DNA of 64,000 nucleotides from Pontimicrobium sp. SW4 (lineage in GTDB: Bacteria; Bacteroidota; Bacteroidia; Flavobacteriales; Flavobacteriaceae). Position numbers and translations under genes: made by a program. The notes beneath the pieces were generated by a model. It was not told the origin of the DNA. It saw nothing but the letters and a program-made list of their open reading frames with translations, and searched no databases. Shown piece after piece: positions 27,962 to 37,439 of this stretch (its first letter is position 1; every line of letters begins with the position of its first letter). The stretch lies in assembly GCF_039954625.1 (NCBI RefSeq), contig NZ_CP157199.1, positions 3,038,001 to 3,102,000 of the forward strand. The letters run 5' to 3'.

Positions 27962-29129
27962 GTGTAAATTGCTCGTTTAAAGTTTTAACTAAAACATTGG
28001 CTTTTGACTCCCAAGAATGATCATTAATATTAATGATTGGTTTCAAATTTTTTGTGCTTTTTAATTCGCTTGAAAATTCAAACTTATCATTTACAAGGTA
28101 CAAGTGTTCTTTTAGGGCTAACAATCCGTTGCCTTTTGTTCCAACTACCTTTTTTCCCGTTAACAAATATTCATATGCCTTTATGGAATCCCCTCCGTGT
28201 TGCCCTTCATTTATATTATAAGGTATAATACAGATGTCAAAATTTTGTACATAATTAGGATAAATAGCGTAGTGTTTGTCACCAAGGAAAAAAACATTCT
28301 TTCTTTTGTTTATTTTATTAAAGACTGTTTTATCCAATACTTGACCCACAAAAACAAATGACAGAAATGGGTTGTCTTCTACTATAAAATTTATTAACTC
28401 ATAATCTAATAAATATGATAATTTACCCCCAAACCCAATGATAGGTCTCTTAATTTCTTTTAAGTCTTGTGGTAATTCATTATTATTAATAAAATTAGTT
28501 TTGACTCCATTTTTTATTAAGATTATGTTTTTTACATTAAATTTTGATTTAAAAAAATTTACGTTTTCATTTGAATTAGTAGACCAGTTTAAAATATTTT
28601 CTGCTAAAGCACCATACCCCGCTTCTAATTTTGTATTTATTTTTTTATATGCTGGAAACTTCAAAAAATTATCCCAAGCATCAAAAAGCTTTTTATTACA
28701 GTTTAATCTTAGTGCTAATTTGTAAGAAAAAATGTTTTGGCTAATAAGGCTGAACTTTTCAATACCTAATGTATTGCACGATAATTTTATAAAATCCAAG
28801 TACTTATTATCAACATATTTGTCTACAAACCATAAGTGCTTTTTGAAAATTTGACCAAAAACATCCGAAGAAAAATAATCAGTTACATATATATTAGAAT
28901 CAACCTTGGTGAGAGAGAATTTTTCCTTTTTTAAAACAACTGTCCCCTTCATGGTTTTAGTCTTTCTCTTGTAAATAAATTCAAACCATGTTGAAGGTCT
29001 ATTTACGACTAACAATTTGTCTACATTCGAGTTTTTAGAAAGAGCTTTAATTAAATGGACATCTCTGGTTCTAAAGCCCTCTTTTTCACTTTTCCTCCAA
29101 TCGTGAAATGGAATTATTACTAGATTCAT
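27954..29129 (-). CDS. Glycosyltransferase, GT-B fold (group 1-like)
   Basis: The protein is about 391 residues. Its C-terminal half shows GGKLSYLLDYELI and DSIKAYEYLLTGKKVVGT, resembling the donor-binding helix of GT4 enzymes. The opening NLVIIPFHDWRKSEKEGFRTRDVHL is less conserved. A TTG precedes the ATG by one codon; the ATG is chosen. The start lies 44 bases inside the preceding polymerase-like gene. Donor and acceptor are unknown. Confidence 0.8.
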   Translation of the reverse strand: MNLVIIPFHDWRKSEKEGFRTRDVHLIKALSKNSNVDKLLVVNRPSTWFEFIYKRKTKTMKGTVVLKKEKFSLTKVDSNIYVTDYFSSDVFGQIFKKHLWFVDKYVDNKYLDFIKLSCNTLGIEKFSLISQNIFSYKLALRLNCNKKLFDAWDNFLKFPAYKKINTKLEAGYGALAENILNWSTNSNENVNFFKSKFNVKNIILIKNGVKTNFINNNELPQDLKEIKRPIIGFGGKLSYLLDYELINFIVEDNPFLSFVFVGQVLDKTVFNKINKRKNVFFLGDKHYAIYPNYVQNFDICIIPYNINEGQHGGDSIKAYEYLLTGKKVVGTKGNGLLALKEHLYLVNDKFEFSSELKSTKNLKPIININDHSWESKANVLVKTLNEQFTHD

Positions 29130-30339
29130 CAATTTTTTTGTTAAAAATAATCATTAAACTTAGCATTATTGCAATATCTGATAAAATCGTAGTGTAAAAT
29201 GCATAAACCAATATAACTCCTGTAAATAACAACTTAGGCCAACCTTTATCTATATCCAAATACTTTATAAGGCTAAAAATGTATGCAAACAGTACTACCA
29301 AACCAATGAGTCCAAGGTCAAAATAAGTCCAAATAATTTGGGTGAAATGTTTCGTTTTTTTAAACTTACCTGTGCGAATGTCAAAATACGAATATGGACC
29401 ATCTCCTATCCATTTTATTTCAATTTTGTTAATCATAAGAATTAATATTTGGCTTCTTTTTGCATTTCCAAGCTCATATTGTCGTTCGGCTGTTCTTAAA
29501 GAAAACTGCCTGTCTAACGACCCTCCAAAGCGATCTTTTATGAATTGTTGATCTTTTAAATTATACGTTATTGAAGCCAATATTACCAGCATTATTAGCG
29601 AGATAATTTTAAACCTTAAACTATGTTTGTGTTTTTTATAAAGAGGGAATAAAATCGATACTGCTAATAAAAGTACCAAAAAAAATTTTGAAATATTTGA
29701 TTCAGTAAAAAATACCGTAACACTTAAATATATAATGGAAAACCATGGGTGTTTTAATTTGCTTTTGAAACCCCTCCTATTTAATAAAATACTTGTTATG
29801 ATAAATAGTAGAAAAATGGCCAATGAGTGATCCGATTTTACAAAAAAACTGCCAAACATAAAATCAAACCATTCTATAATTTGTCCGCTATTATTAAATT
29901 GAATAAGAAAGTCATAAAAGTAAGTTTGTATTAATAATATTGGAAACTGAATGATTGCTATATAATAAAATAGCCTTAAAATTTTATTGTGATTAATAAT
30001 ATTCTCTTTATAATTTATATAAGAGAATAAAAAAACTCCTAGAGGTAATAATGGAAAAAGTAAATACACATTTGTTGAAATAAAATCACTCCCATTAATG
30101 AATGCTGATAAGTAAATTACAAAGATGAACGTGAAAGCGGACAAAACAACCCTATTTAAAACTACCTTGTTCTTTAATAAAGCATGTAAAAAATATAGTA
30201 TGTATGTGGTAACAACAATGCCAAACGTTATAATTGTATTTGAAGCTCCAAAAACAAATTGCAAAAACCCTCCAAATACAAAAACGATTAATATAATAAA
30301 GTAAAAGCTTAACTTATATAATTCTTTAAAATAGGCCAT
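29086..30339 (-). CDS. O-antigen polymerase-like (Wzy-like) membrane protein
   Basis: This 417-residue protein has about 10-11 hydrophobic segments with a larger loop near 265-330. Such poorly conserved proteins inside glycan loci are commonly Wzy polymerases. It contains LRTAERQYELGNAKRSQI in the loop. The gene runs 44 bases into the glycosyltransferase gene that follows. Which of the two Wzy/WaaL-like proteins polymerises and which ligates cannot be settled from sequence. Confidence 0.75.
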   Translation of the reverse strand: MAYFKELYKLSFYFIILIVFVFGGFLQFVFGASNTIITFGIVVTTYILYFLHALLKNKVVLNRVVLSAFTFIFVIYLSAFINGSDFISTNVYLLFPLLPLGVFLFSYINYKENIINHNKILRLFYYIAIIQFPILLIQTYFYDFLIQFNNSGQIIEWFDFMFGSFFVKSDHSLAIFLLFIITSILLNRRGFKSKLKHPWFSIIYLSVTVFFTESNISKFFLVLLLAVSILFPLYKKHKHSLRFKIISLIMLVILASITYNLKDQQFIKDRFGGSLDRQFSLRTAERQYELGNAKRSQILILMINKIEIKWIGDGPYSYFDIRTGKFKKTKHFTQIIWTYFDLGLIGLVVLFAYIFSLIKYLDIDKGWPKLLFTGVILVYAFYTTILSDIAIMLSLMIIFNKKIDESSNNSISRLEEK

Positions 30340-30354
30340 TTTAGAATAAGATAA

Positions 30355-31650
30355 TTAGTGATTTTTGGTTTTATAAATAAAATCAAACTTAATGTTAATA
30401 ATCGCTATAATATATTCTTTTAATGTTGCACCTGTCATCTTATTAACTAAAAATTTCCAACTTGGCACAAACAACAAAATCATAGCAAAGGTTAGTGAGA
30501 GTGATACTTGAACAACACCAAACATTGATCCTATATATATAAATATTGGCATAATTAATAGACTCATAACATTCCATTTAAACTCTAAATCTGTCCTACC
30601 TGTGGCAATTACTAAGCTTCCTATGGGGTTTCCTATTGCCCTAAAAATCATATAAAAACTTAGTATTCTTACTAAGTTTACAATGTTATAAAAATCAGTA
30701 CCATAAACTATTTGAACAATTAATGGCGCAAACAAAACGATGACCAAATAAACAGATATATTTAAAGAAGATACAATGTTTATTAATTTTAAATAATTCT
30801 TCTTCAATAAATCATTTTGATTTTGAAATTTAGCCAATGTTGGTGATGCAACTTTAACTAAAATAGGGTTAATAATTTGAGCTGGTCTAAATACAAGTTG
30901 TTTTGCTAAGCTATAACCTCCTAATATTTCAGTAGAAAAGAACTTTCCAATTAAAAGTATATCTAAATCTCTATTAAAATAATTTGCTACTTGCCCACCT
31001 ACTTGGTAAATGCCTATTTTTAAAAATGGAAGTGTTTCAGATAATCTGAAATGAAGTAATAAACCGTGCTTTTTTATACCTATAATTAAAAAAAGAAGAT
31101 TTGAAATTAAATATTGTATCAGGGCTGAATAAACTAAAGACAATACACCATAATCATTAACAGCTAACCAAACTGCTACAAAAAGTGAAATTAGTGCAGC
31201 TAAAATATCTATAAGACTTATGCTTTTAAATGCAAGGTTTTTTGTTTCAATAGTTTTGAATTGAATTCCTATTCCTGATATAATTAAATTTAAGCCCAAA
31301 AGAGGAATTAAATAATTCAATTCTGGCTCATTATATAAGCTTGAAACCAGAGGGGTTACTAGAAATAACACTCCGTATAATACAATACAAAGTATTATGT
31401 TGAACCAATATAAGCTTGCGTAATTTTTTTTTGTTATTTTTTGTTTATGCAAAATAGCTGTGGATAATCCCATGTCACTAAACAGGTTCATAAATCCCAT
31501 CACAAAAGTTACTAAAGCCATTAAACCAAAATCTGATTTTTCAAGAAACCTCGCAAGAATACTTATCTTGAGAATGGCTACTATTGCTAAACAAATTGTA
31601 GCAAAAGAAGTCCATTTTAAACCTAAGATAACTTGTTTTTTTAATGACAT
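30355..31650 (-). CDS. Lipopolysaccharide biosynthesis flippase (Wzx-like)
   Basis: The 431-residue protein has about 12 membrane segments and starts SLKKQVILGLKWTSFATI, typical of polysaccharide flippases of the PST/MOP group. KSDFGLMALVTFVMGFMNLF with DMGLSTAIL after it is characteristic. It would carry the undecaprenyl-linked repeat to the periplasm for the Wzy-like enzyme encoded next to it. It is more like WzxC than the flippase at 367-1827. Confidence 0.9.
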   Translation of the reverse strand: MSLKKQVILGLKWTSFATICLAIVAILKISILARFLEKSDFGLMALVTFVMGFMNLFSDMGLSTAILHKQKITKKNYASLYWFNIILCIVLYGVLFLVTPLVSSLYNEPELNYLIPLLGLNLIISGIGIQFKTIETKNLAFKSISLIDILAALISLFVAVWLAVNDYGVLSLVYSALIQYLISNLLFLIIGIKKHGLLLHFRLSETLPFLKIGIYQVGGQVANYFNRDLDILLIGKFFSTEILGGYSLAKQLVFRPAQIINPILVKVASPTLAKFQNQNDLLKKNYLKLINIVSSLNISVYLVIVLFAPLIVQIVYGTDFYNIVNLVRILSFYMIFRAIGNPIGSLVIATGRTDLEFKWNVMSLLIMPIFIYIGSMFGVVQVSLSLTFAMILLFVPSWKFLVNKMTGATLKEYIIAIINIKFDFIYKTKNH

Positions 31651-31673
31651 AAAATTTAAGAATACCTCTTATT

Positions 31674-32789
31674 TTATTTTTTTAACGCGTGATATAGCCC
31701 AATAACATTGGATGTTCCTTCTAAGATTTTTTCTTCGCCCCAATAATCTACAACAAGTTTAGCATTAATTTTCTTTTCGCCATCATTTAATTCTTTTCCT
31801 AAAAATTTAATATCATCTTCTAAGCTAAAAACTTTTAATCCAATACTTTTTAAGTAATCGTAAGTGATACTTTTCTTGTTAAGAAAAACTCTGATTCCTA
31901 AGAATAATGCCACCAAAATATTTCCTAGTGCCTGTTGTCTAATATGGTACATTATCATTGTATTACATGATAGGATGATTTTTTGATATTCTTCTAATTG
32001 TAAAAATTCTGTAAGTGGATTGAAGTTATTCCTATATTTTTTAAATCCTTCCTTAATAATTATCTTAGAATACTTATTATCGCCGTAATTAAGAGGAACG
32101 ATTAATAAAGATTCTACGCTTTCTATTTTTTTAAAGATATCCAAATGGTTATTAGATTGTGTTGCCGAATTTCCTAATAAAATGTTTTTCCCTAAAGAGT
32201 GTTCATTTTTATTATAAAAAATATTATTAAAACTATCGTAATTAAACTTTATATATGATACGTTTAAATTAAATTCGCTTTTAATTAGATTGAACTCAGG
32301 AGGCAAAACAGTAGATAAATAATTTATATTTTGAAGCGCGTTTTTTTCTTTATTTATAGTTCTCACTCCATACCTTAATTTATAATAAAGGTCATAAAAC
32401 AACGAATTTCTTACTTTTGTTTTAAGTTGTTTTTTTGTGAGTTTATTCGTTTCAACTTCATATTCTACAAAATTTTTAAAATAAGAATACGCATCTCCTC
32501 CCCAAACCATCCACAGTACAGGAATGCTTTTCGGCATATTTTTAAGTATAAATGTTTTTAAAGGGGTTAAATAATGTATAACCAAAAGGCTACAGTCTTG
32601 AAAAATAAAGTTGAAATCTAATTTATACCATTTATTTGTATGAACCTCGATTTTATCAATATTCTTAGAATAAATAAGGTTTTGAGAATTTGAAAAAACT
32701 ATATACCTATTTATTCCGCTTTCTATTTCTTCAAATTTTTTAATTGTTGCGTCAACAAACTTCTCATCATCAAACAAATGTACAATCAT
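31674..32789 (-). CDS. WecF-like 4-acetamido-4,6-dideoxyhexosyltransferase (GT56)
   Basis: GT56 enzymes (WecF) transfer Fuc4NAc from its dTDP donor to the lipid intermediate of enterobacterial common antigen. The 371-residue protein shows VLWMVWGGDAYSYF (about 91-104) and LGNSATQSNNHLDIF, both family hallmarks, with further IILSCNTMIMYHIRQQALGNI near 275-295. It overlaps the acetyltransferase gene by one base. Neighbours make a dTDP-4-acetamido sugar, so the donor fits the family. The acceptor is unknown. Confidence 0.85.
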   Translation of the reverse strand: MIVHLFDDEKFVDATIKKFEEIESGINRYIVFSNSQNLIYSKNIDKIEVHTNKWYKLDFNFIFQDCSLLVIHYLTPLKTFILKNMPKSIPVLWMVWGGDAYSYFKNFVEYEVETNKLTKKQLKTKVRNSLFYDLYYKLRYGVRTINKEKNALQNINYLSTVLPPEFNLIKSEFNLNVSYIKFNYDSFNNIFYNKNEHSLGKNILLGNSATQSNNHLDIFKKIESVESLLIVPLNYGDNKYSKIIIKEGFKKYRNNFNPLTEFLQLEEYQKIILSCNTMIMYHIRQQALGNILVALFLGIRVFLNKKSITYDYLKSIGLKVFSLEDDIKFLGKELNDGEKKINAKLVVDYWGEEKILEGTSNVIGLYHALKK

Positions 32790-33424
32790 TATTTTATTTC
32801 CTTAATTATTTTAGCTGGAATACCCATTACTAAAACATTATCAGGGACATCTTTGGTAACTACAGCCCCTGCTCCGATTATTACATTTTTTCCGATATTT
32901 AGATTAGGTAAAATTGTTGCGCTTGTTCCTATAAAAGTAAAATCGCCAATATTACAATTCCCCGAAATATTTACATTCGGGCATATCTCAACAAAATCGC
33001 CAATATTACAATCATGCCCAATAGTGGAGTTTAAATTAACTAAAACGCCTTTGCCAAGAGTTACATCATTAGTAATAATTACTCCTGATGTTATATTATT
33101 TCCTTCATCAATACTGTTTCCAAAATGACCTATGTCAGAATTCGGGCTTATGGTAGACACTAAGTTTCCTCCAATTTTTATAAATGATTCATAAATTTTA
33201 AACCTCAAATTTGGGTTGCCAATCCCTATAGTAAACTGATTACTATACTCTAAGAAAAAATGCTTAGCCTCTTCTATGGACTTTAAAACAGGAAAACTTC
33301 CATATAGAAAATTAGGTGTGTCTTGATTAACGTCATCGAAAAAAGCGATATTATCAAAAATGTTGTTTTGGTGTAGTATTTCTAAGACTTCTTTTGCAAA
33401 ACCTTTTGCCCCAATTATTAACAT
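32789..33424 (-). CDS. NeuD/PglD/VioB-type sugar O/N-acetyltransferase
   Basis: The 211-residue protein has an N-terminal nucleotide-sugar-binding domain (MLIIGAKGFAKEVLEIL) followed by a left-handed beta-helix of hexapeptide repeats with the catalytic-type His in NSTIGHDCNIGDF and the end motif GAGAVVTKDVPDNV. VioB and PglD acetylate 4-amino sugars. It lies between the aminotransferase and the WecF-like gene, overlapping the former by 7 bases and the latter by one base, so 4-N-acetylation of a dTDP-4-amino-6-deoxy sugar is likely. Confidence 0.9.
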   Translation of the reverse strand: MLIIGAKGFAKEVLEILHQNNIFDNIAFFDDVNQDTPNFLYGSFPVLKSIEEAKHFFLEYSNQFTIGIGNPNLRFKIYESFIKIGGNLVSTISPNSDIGHFGNSIDEGNNITSGVIITNDVTLGKGVLVNLNSTIGHDCNIGDFVEICPNVNISGNCNIGDFTFIGTSATILPNLNIGKNVIIGAGAVVTKDVPDNVLVMGIPAKIIKEIK

Positions 33425-34494
33425 AATGCAGTATTAATTGTGTTACATATAATCTTTAAATCAGCCTTACTTATATCAAAAAACAAAGGTAAGCACAAAA
33501 TTCTTGAAGCAATACTTTCCGATATTGGCATTCTAGAACCTTTTACATATTTTATTTTATTTAAAGAGGGATAAAAATATCTTCTAGGAAAAATTTGCTT
33601 TTCATTAAGTGCATTTTGAACTTTTTTTAACTCCTCTTCATTTTCAAAAATAGCTGGATAGTAGCTATAGTTCCAATTAGTTTCTTTTCTAATTTTTAGT
33701 CGTTGTATCTTTAAAAACGAGAGGTGTTCATCATAGTATTCACATACTTTCTTTCTGGATTTTAGAATAGCATCCATATGTGGTAAAACTGCTAACCCCA
33801 TTGCAGCTTGCAACTCAGATATTTTCGCATTTATTCCTAGTCCATGAAAATTTTCTGGACCGTCATGCCCAAAATTATGACTATAAAATAATTTATGCAT
33901 TAATTCTTTATCTTGAGTAAACATAGCTCCTCCCTCACCTGTATGAAATAGTTTTGTTGCGTGAAAACTACATGTGCTTACATCTCCATATTTGAAAACA
34001 GACTGTCCCTTATATTTAACACCAAAACAATGTGCTGCATCATATATTACTTTAATATTATGTTTTTTTGCTATTCTTTGAATCTCATCAATATTACACG
34101 GGTTTCCAAAAACATGCGTTACTAATATTGCTTTTGTTCTCTTTGTTATTGAAGCTTCAATTTTCGTTTCATCAATTGTCAAATGCTGTTCGTCAATATC
34201 TACAAAAACCGGGGTGCTTCTATCCCACAAGATAGCTGCTGTTGTTGCCACATAACTAAATGGGGTAGTAATAACCTCTCCTTGATCTGCAAATAAGCGA
34301 AGGGCAATTTGCAATGGAGTTGTGCCGTTATTGGTTATGGTTATATTATCAACCTCCAAATAATTAGAAATATTATTTTCTAACTCCTTCACAAGGGCGC
34401 CTCTATTGGTTATCCACTCAGCATCAAAAGCCCTTTGTACTTGATTGGTATACTCTTCAATTGAAGGCAGGAATGTTTTAGTTACATTGATCAT
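33418..34494 (-). CDS. dTDP-4-keto-6-deoxyhexose 4-aminotransferase (DegT/DnrJ family)
   Basis: This PLP-dependent sugar aminotransferase has 358 residues. The internal aldimine Lys181 lies in SFHATKLFHTGEGG, and ITITNNGTTPLQIAL marks the cofactor-phosphate site. FSYVATTAAILW and THVFGNPCNIDEI fit the VioA/WecE branch that aminates dTDP-4-keto-6-deoxyglucose at C4. RfbA and RfbB encoded nearby supply the substrate. Whether the product is Qui4N (VioA) or Fuc4N (WecE) is not decided by sequence. Confidence 0.92.
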   Translation of the reverse strand: MINVTKTFLPSIEEYTNQVQRAFDAEWITNRGALVKELENNISNYLEVDNITITNNGTTPLQIALRLFADQGEVITTPFSYVATTAAILWDRSTPVFVDIDEQHLTIDETKIEASITKRTKAILVTHVFGNPCNIDEIQRIAKKHNIKVIYDAAHCFGVKYKGQSVFKYGDVSTCSFHATKLFHTGEGGAMFTQDKELMHKLFYSHNFGHDGPENFHGLGINAKISELQAAMGLAVLPHMDAILKSRKKVCEYYDEHLSFLKIQRLKIRKETNWNYSYYPAIFENEEELKKVQNALNEKQIFPRRYFYPSLNKIKYVKGSRMPISESIASRILCLPLFFDISKADLKIICNTINTALC

Positions 34495-34520
34495 ATAAAC
34501 CCTATATTTCTAAAGATAAA

Positions 34521-35054
34521 TTAAAGCTCTAGCTCTATTTTTTTAATTAGTAAAGGAGTAGACATTAGAAAAGGATCACATCTTCCATCAATGGTTTTTC
34601 TCATAAATCCATTATCCGTTTTTTGTAAATAGATGTTTGGTTGGAAAAAACGTTCTAAAGTCAGCGGGTCAATTTCGATTACTTCATTATTATACTCTAA
34701 TTTTATCACTCCTATTTCAACAAGCGTTTCATAACTATTTTCACCTAAATCAATTCTAAATTTAAATGGTAAAACTTCTTTGGGAAGCACAAACTCTAAT
34801 GTCTGGAACTCTTCACTTCCCACTATGTTTTTAACCAGCCTTTTGTTGGCGCTAAAGCTCTCCTCAGGTGAATCATCAGTAAAAAATACTTGAAATTTAT
34901 CATCTTCTTTAACTTTTGCTTCCATAATGATTTTAAAAAGGTTGTCTTTTACAACTTCTTTTTTAATTGGAGTTTGAACTTCGGTTGCTTTTTTATCTTC
35001 ATTCTTACAAGAGAATGAAAATATAACTAAGCAGCTTAAAATTATTTTTTTCAT
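34521..35054 (-). CDS. Predicted lipoprotein of unknown function in the glycan locus
   Basis: I do not recognise a family in this 177-residue protein. It has a short signal with lipobox SFSC (Cys16), a Lys-rich linker, then a probably beta-sandwich domain, with DDSPEESFSANKRLV near 60-74 and RCDPFLMSTPLLIKKIELEL at the C-terminus. It sits between rfbD and the aminotransferase gene. A near-consensus -7 box (TATTTTTA, 35073-35080) lies 18 bases upstream, so this unit may be transcribed apart from rfbBACD. Confidence 0.7.
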   Translation of the reverse strand: MKKIILSCLVIFSFSCKNEDKKATEVQTPIKKEVVKDNLFKIIMEAKVKEDDKFQVFFTDDSPEESFSANKRLVKNIVGSEEFQTLEFVLPKEVLPFKFRIDLGENSYETLVEIGVIKLEYNNEVIEIDPLTLERFFQPNIYLQKTDNGFMRKTIDGRCDPFLMSTPLLIKKIELEL

Positions 35055-35168
35055 TATATAGTAATTTTGGTTTAAAAATATTATTTGTTGTTGCTTCTAT
35101 ACTGATTACTTTATTTTAAATAATATATCAATAATACCATTATATTAATTGAGTTATTTATTAAAACT

Positions 35169-36023
35169 CTAACCCATTTCTTTAATACATTTTCTTACAC
35201 CTACTAACCAATGCGGCATTTCAAGGTTGAAGAACTCTTTTGTTTTAGCGCTATCTAAAACACTAAATTGTGGTCGTTTTGCCAAAGTTGGATAATTTTC
35301 TGTTTTTATTGCATTCACTTTTATGCCATTGTTTACAAAATCAAATATTGCTTTTGCAAAATCATACCATGATATTTCACCAATATTGCTGTAATGATAT
35401 ATTCCATAACCATTACATTGTTTGTCAATAATGTGAAAAATTAGCTCTGCTAAATCTCTGGCATAAGTTGGAGTTCCTATTTGATCATTGACAACATTTA
35501 ATTCTTTCCTTTCTTTAGAAACTCTTAACATTGTTTTTAGAAAATTATTGCCATACTTAGAATACAACCACGAGGTTCTAATTATAAAATAACTTTCTAA
35601 TGCATCACAAATATATGATTCTCCTTTTAATTTTGAAGCTCCATAAACATTAATTGGGTTTGGTAAATCGATTTCTGTATAAGGGGTTTTTGTGTTCCCG
35701 TCAAACACAAAGTCGGTAGAAACGTGTATGAGTGTTACATTATTATTTTTGCAAGATTCAGCCAAGTATTTAATTGCCTCAGCATTAACCAAAAAAGCTC
35801 TTGCTTTTTCTTTTTCAGCTTTATCAACAGCTGTATATGCGGCACAATTCACTAAATAATCAAACTTGATTTTCTTGAATAAATCATTAGTGGTTTTTTT
35901 ATTTGTTATATCTAACTCTGAAGAATTCTTAAAATACCATTTGATTTCTTCGTTAGTATTCGCAATATCCTGCAAGCATCTGCCTAATTGACCATTGGAG
36001 CCTGTAACCAACACATTAATCAT
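35169..36023 (-). CDS. rfbD: dTDP-4-dehydrorhamnose reductase
   Basis: This last enzyme of dTDP-L-rhamnose synthesis reduces the 4-keto group with NADPH. The 284-residue SDR has the nucleotide motif GSNGQLG at 8-14 and VNCAAYTAVDKAE, with the catalytic Tyr/Lys in YGASKLKGE. It overlaps rfbC by 4 bases (ATGA) and is the last gene of rfbBACD. A 114-base AT-rich spacer with no gene follows. Confidence 0.96.
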   Translation of the reverse strand: MINVLVTGSNGQLGRCLQDIANTNEEIKWYFKNSSELDITNKKTTNDLFKKIKFDYLVNCAAYTAVDKAEKEKARAFLVNAEAIKYLAESCKNNNVTLIHVSTDFVFDGNTKTPYTEIDLPNPINVYGASKLKGESYICDALESYFIIRTSWLYSKYGNNFLKTMLRVSKERKELNVVNDQIGTPTYARDLAELIFHIIDKQCNGYGIYHYSNIGEISWYDFAKAIFDFVNNGIKVNAIKTENYPTLAKRPQFSVLDSAKTKEFFNLEMPHWLVGVRKCIKEMG

Positions 36024-36565
36024 AATCTAATGTCTTCAAATTTTGGCAAATTTATATCCTTTTCAGATATAATGAGTTGGTTCTTGGGAAGTTTCCAATC
36101 AATATTCAAAATATGATCAGAAAATATTATTCCACGTTCAGATTCTTTATTGTAAAAATTGTCGCATTTGTACGAGAAAATAGCTGTTTCACTCAATACA
36201 ACAAATCCATGAGCAAAACCTCTAGGGACAAACAATTGTTTTTTATTCTCTTCGGATAATTCTATGGCCACATGTTGACCAAACGTATTTGAATTTTCTG
36301 TTAAATCAACAGCAATATCTAAAACACACCCTTTAATAACCCTTACTAGTTTTGCTTGTGCAAACTTTCCAACTTGATAGTGAAGTCCTCTTAATACTCC
36401 CTTGGATGAAAAGGATTCATTATCTTGAACAAACTCTACTTCTAAATCAAGAGCCTCATTAAAAACATTTTTATTATAGCTTTCTAAAAAATATCCTCTT
36501 TTATCCTCAAAAACCTTCGGCTCTAATATATAGCATCCTTTAAGTTTTGTTTCTTTGGCAATCAT
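36020..36565 (-). CDS. rfbC: dTDP-4-dehydrorhamnose 3,5-epimerase
   Basis: RfbC epimerises C3 and C5 of dTDP-4-keto-6-deoxyglucose. The 181-residue cupin has [14 protein letters not shown] and RGLHYQ at 59-64 with the catalytic His62, and [13 protein letters not shown] later. It is joined to rfbA and rfbD by 4-base overlaps on both sides. Confidence 0.97.
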   Translation of the reverse strand: MIAKETKLKGCYILEPKVFEDKRGYFLESYNKNVFNEALDLEVEFVQDNESFSSKGVLRGLHYQVGKFAQAKLVRVIKGCVLDIAVDLTENSNTFGQHVAIELSEENKKQLFVPRGFAHGFVVLSETAIFSYKCDNFYNKESERGIIFSDHILNIDWKLPKNQLIISEKDINLPKFEDIRL

Positions 36566-37431
36566 TTCTTGTTCTTTAATAAGCCCAATAAATTTTTACC
36601 ATAACCACTCTTTAGTAATGGTTTTGCTAACTCAATAAATTGTTCTTCGCTTATATAGCCCATTTCAAAAGCCGCGGCTTCTATTGACCCTATTTTTAAC
36701 CCTTGTCTCTCTTCAATAACTTCAACAAATTGTGAGGCTTGCATTAATGACTGAAACGTTCCTGTATCTAACCAAGCAGTCCCTCTATCTAATATGCTTA
36801 CATTTAATTTACCTTGATTTAAATACTCTTTATTAACATCGGTAATTTCTAATTCTCCTCTATGACTTGGTTCAATGTTTTTCGCTATGTTCACAACGGA
36901 GTTGTCATAAAAATATATGCCAGGAACGGCATAATTTGACTTTGGCTCTAATGGTTTCTCCTCAATTGAAATCGCTCGCCCTTCGGCATTAAACTCCACA
37001 ACCCCATAACGTTCCGGATCATGAACTCTGTAAGCATAAATAACACCTCCGTTAGGATTATTGTTACTTTGCAATAATTTTGCTAAACCAGTTCCATAAA
37101 AAATATTGTCTCCCAGTATCAAAGCAACTTTTTCGTTACCAATAAATTCTGACCCAATAATAAACGCTTCGGCCAAACCATTAGGAGCTTCTTGTACTGC
37201 GTATTCAAATTTACAGCCATATTTTTTGCCATCACCTAAAAGATCTTCAAATAATGGCAAATCTTTAGGTGTAGAAATAATTAACACCTCCTTAATTCCT
37301 GAATACATCAACGTTGAAAGCGGATAATATATCATTGGTTTATCATAAATTGGCATTAATTGTTTGCTTACTGATAAAGTTAGTGGATGAAGTCTTGTTC
37401 CCGAACCTCCAGCTAGAATAATTCCTTTCAT
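36562..37431 (-). CDS. rfbA: Glucose-1-phosphate thymidylyltransferase
   Basis: RfbA makes dTDP-glucose from glucose-1-phosphate and dTTP. The 289-residue protein opens [17 protein letters not shown], with the nucleotide loop GGSGTRLHP, and has [11 protein letters not shown] and [13 protein letters not shown] later. Its product feeds both the rhamnose and the 4-amino sugar branches in this window. Confidence 0.98.
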   Translation of the reverse strand: MKGIILAGGSGTRLHPLTLSVSKQLMPIYDKPMIYYPLSTLMYSGIKEVLIISTPKDLPLFEDLLGDGKKYGCKFEYAVQEAPNGLAEAFIIGSEFIGNEKVALILGDNIFYGTGLAKLLQSNNNPNGGVIYAYRVHDPERYGVVEFNAEGRAISIEEKPLEPKSNYAVPGIYFYDNSVVNIAKNIEPSHRGELEITDVNKEYLNQGKLNVSILDRGTAWLDTGTFQSLMQASQFVEVIEERQGLKIGSIEAAAFEMGYISEEQFIELAKPLLKSGYGKNLLGLLKNKK

Positions 37432-37439
37432 AGTTTAGA

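Noticed and set aside
31459..31467. A DnaA-box-like TGTGGATAA (complement of TTATCCACA)
   Set aside because: It is a single copy inside the Wzx coding sequence; no cluster, AT-rich unwinding element or dnaA/dnaN gene is near, so it is not an origin.
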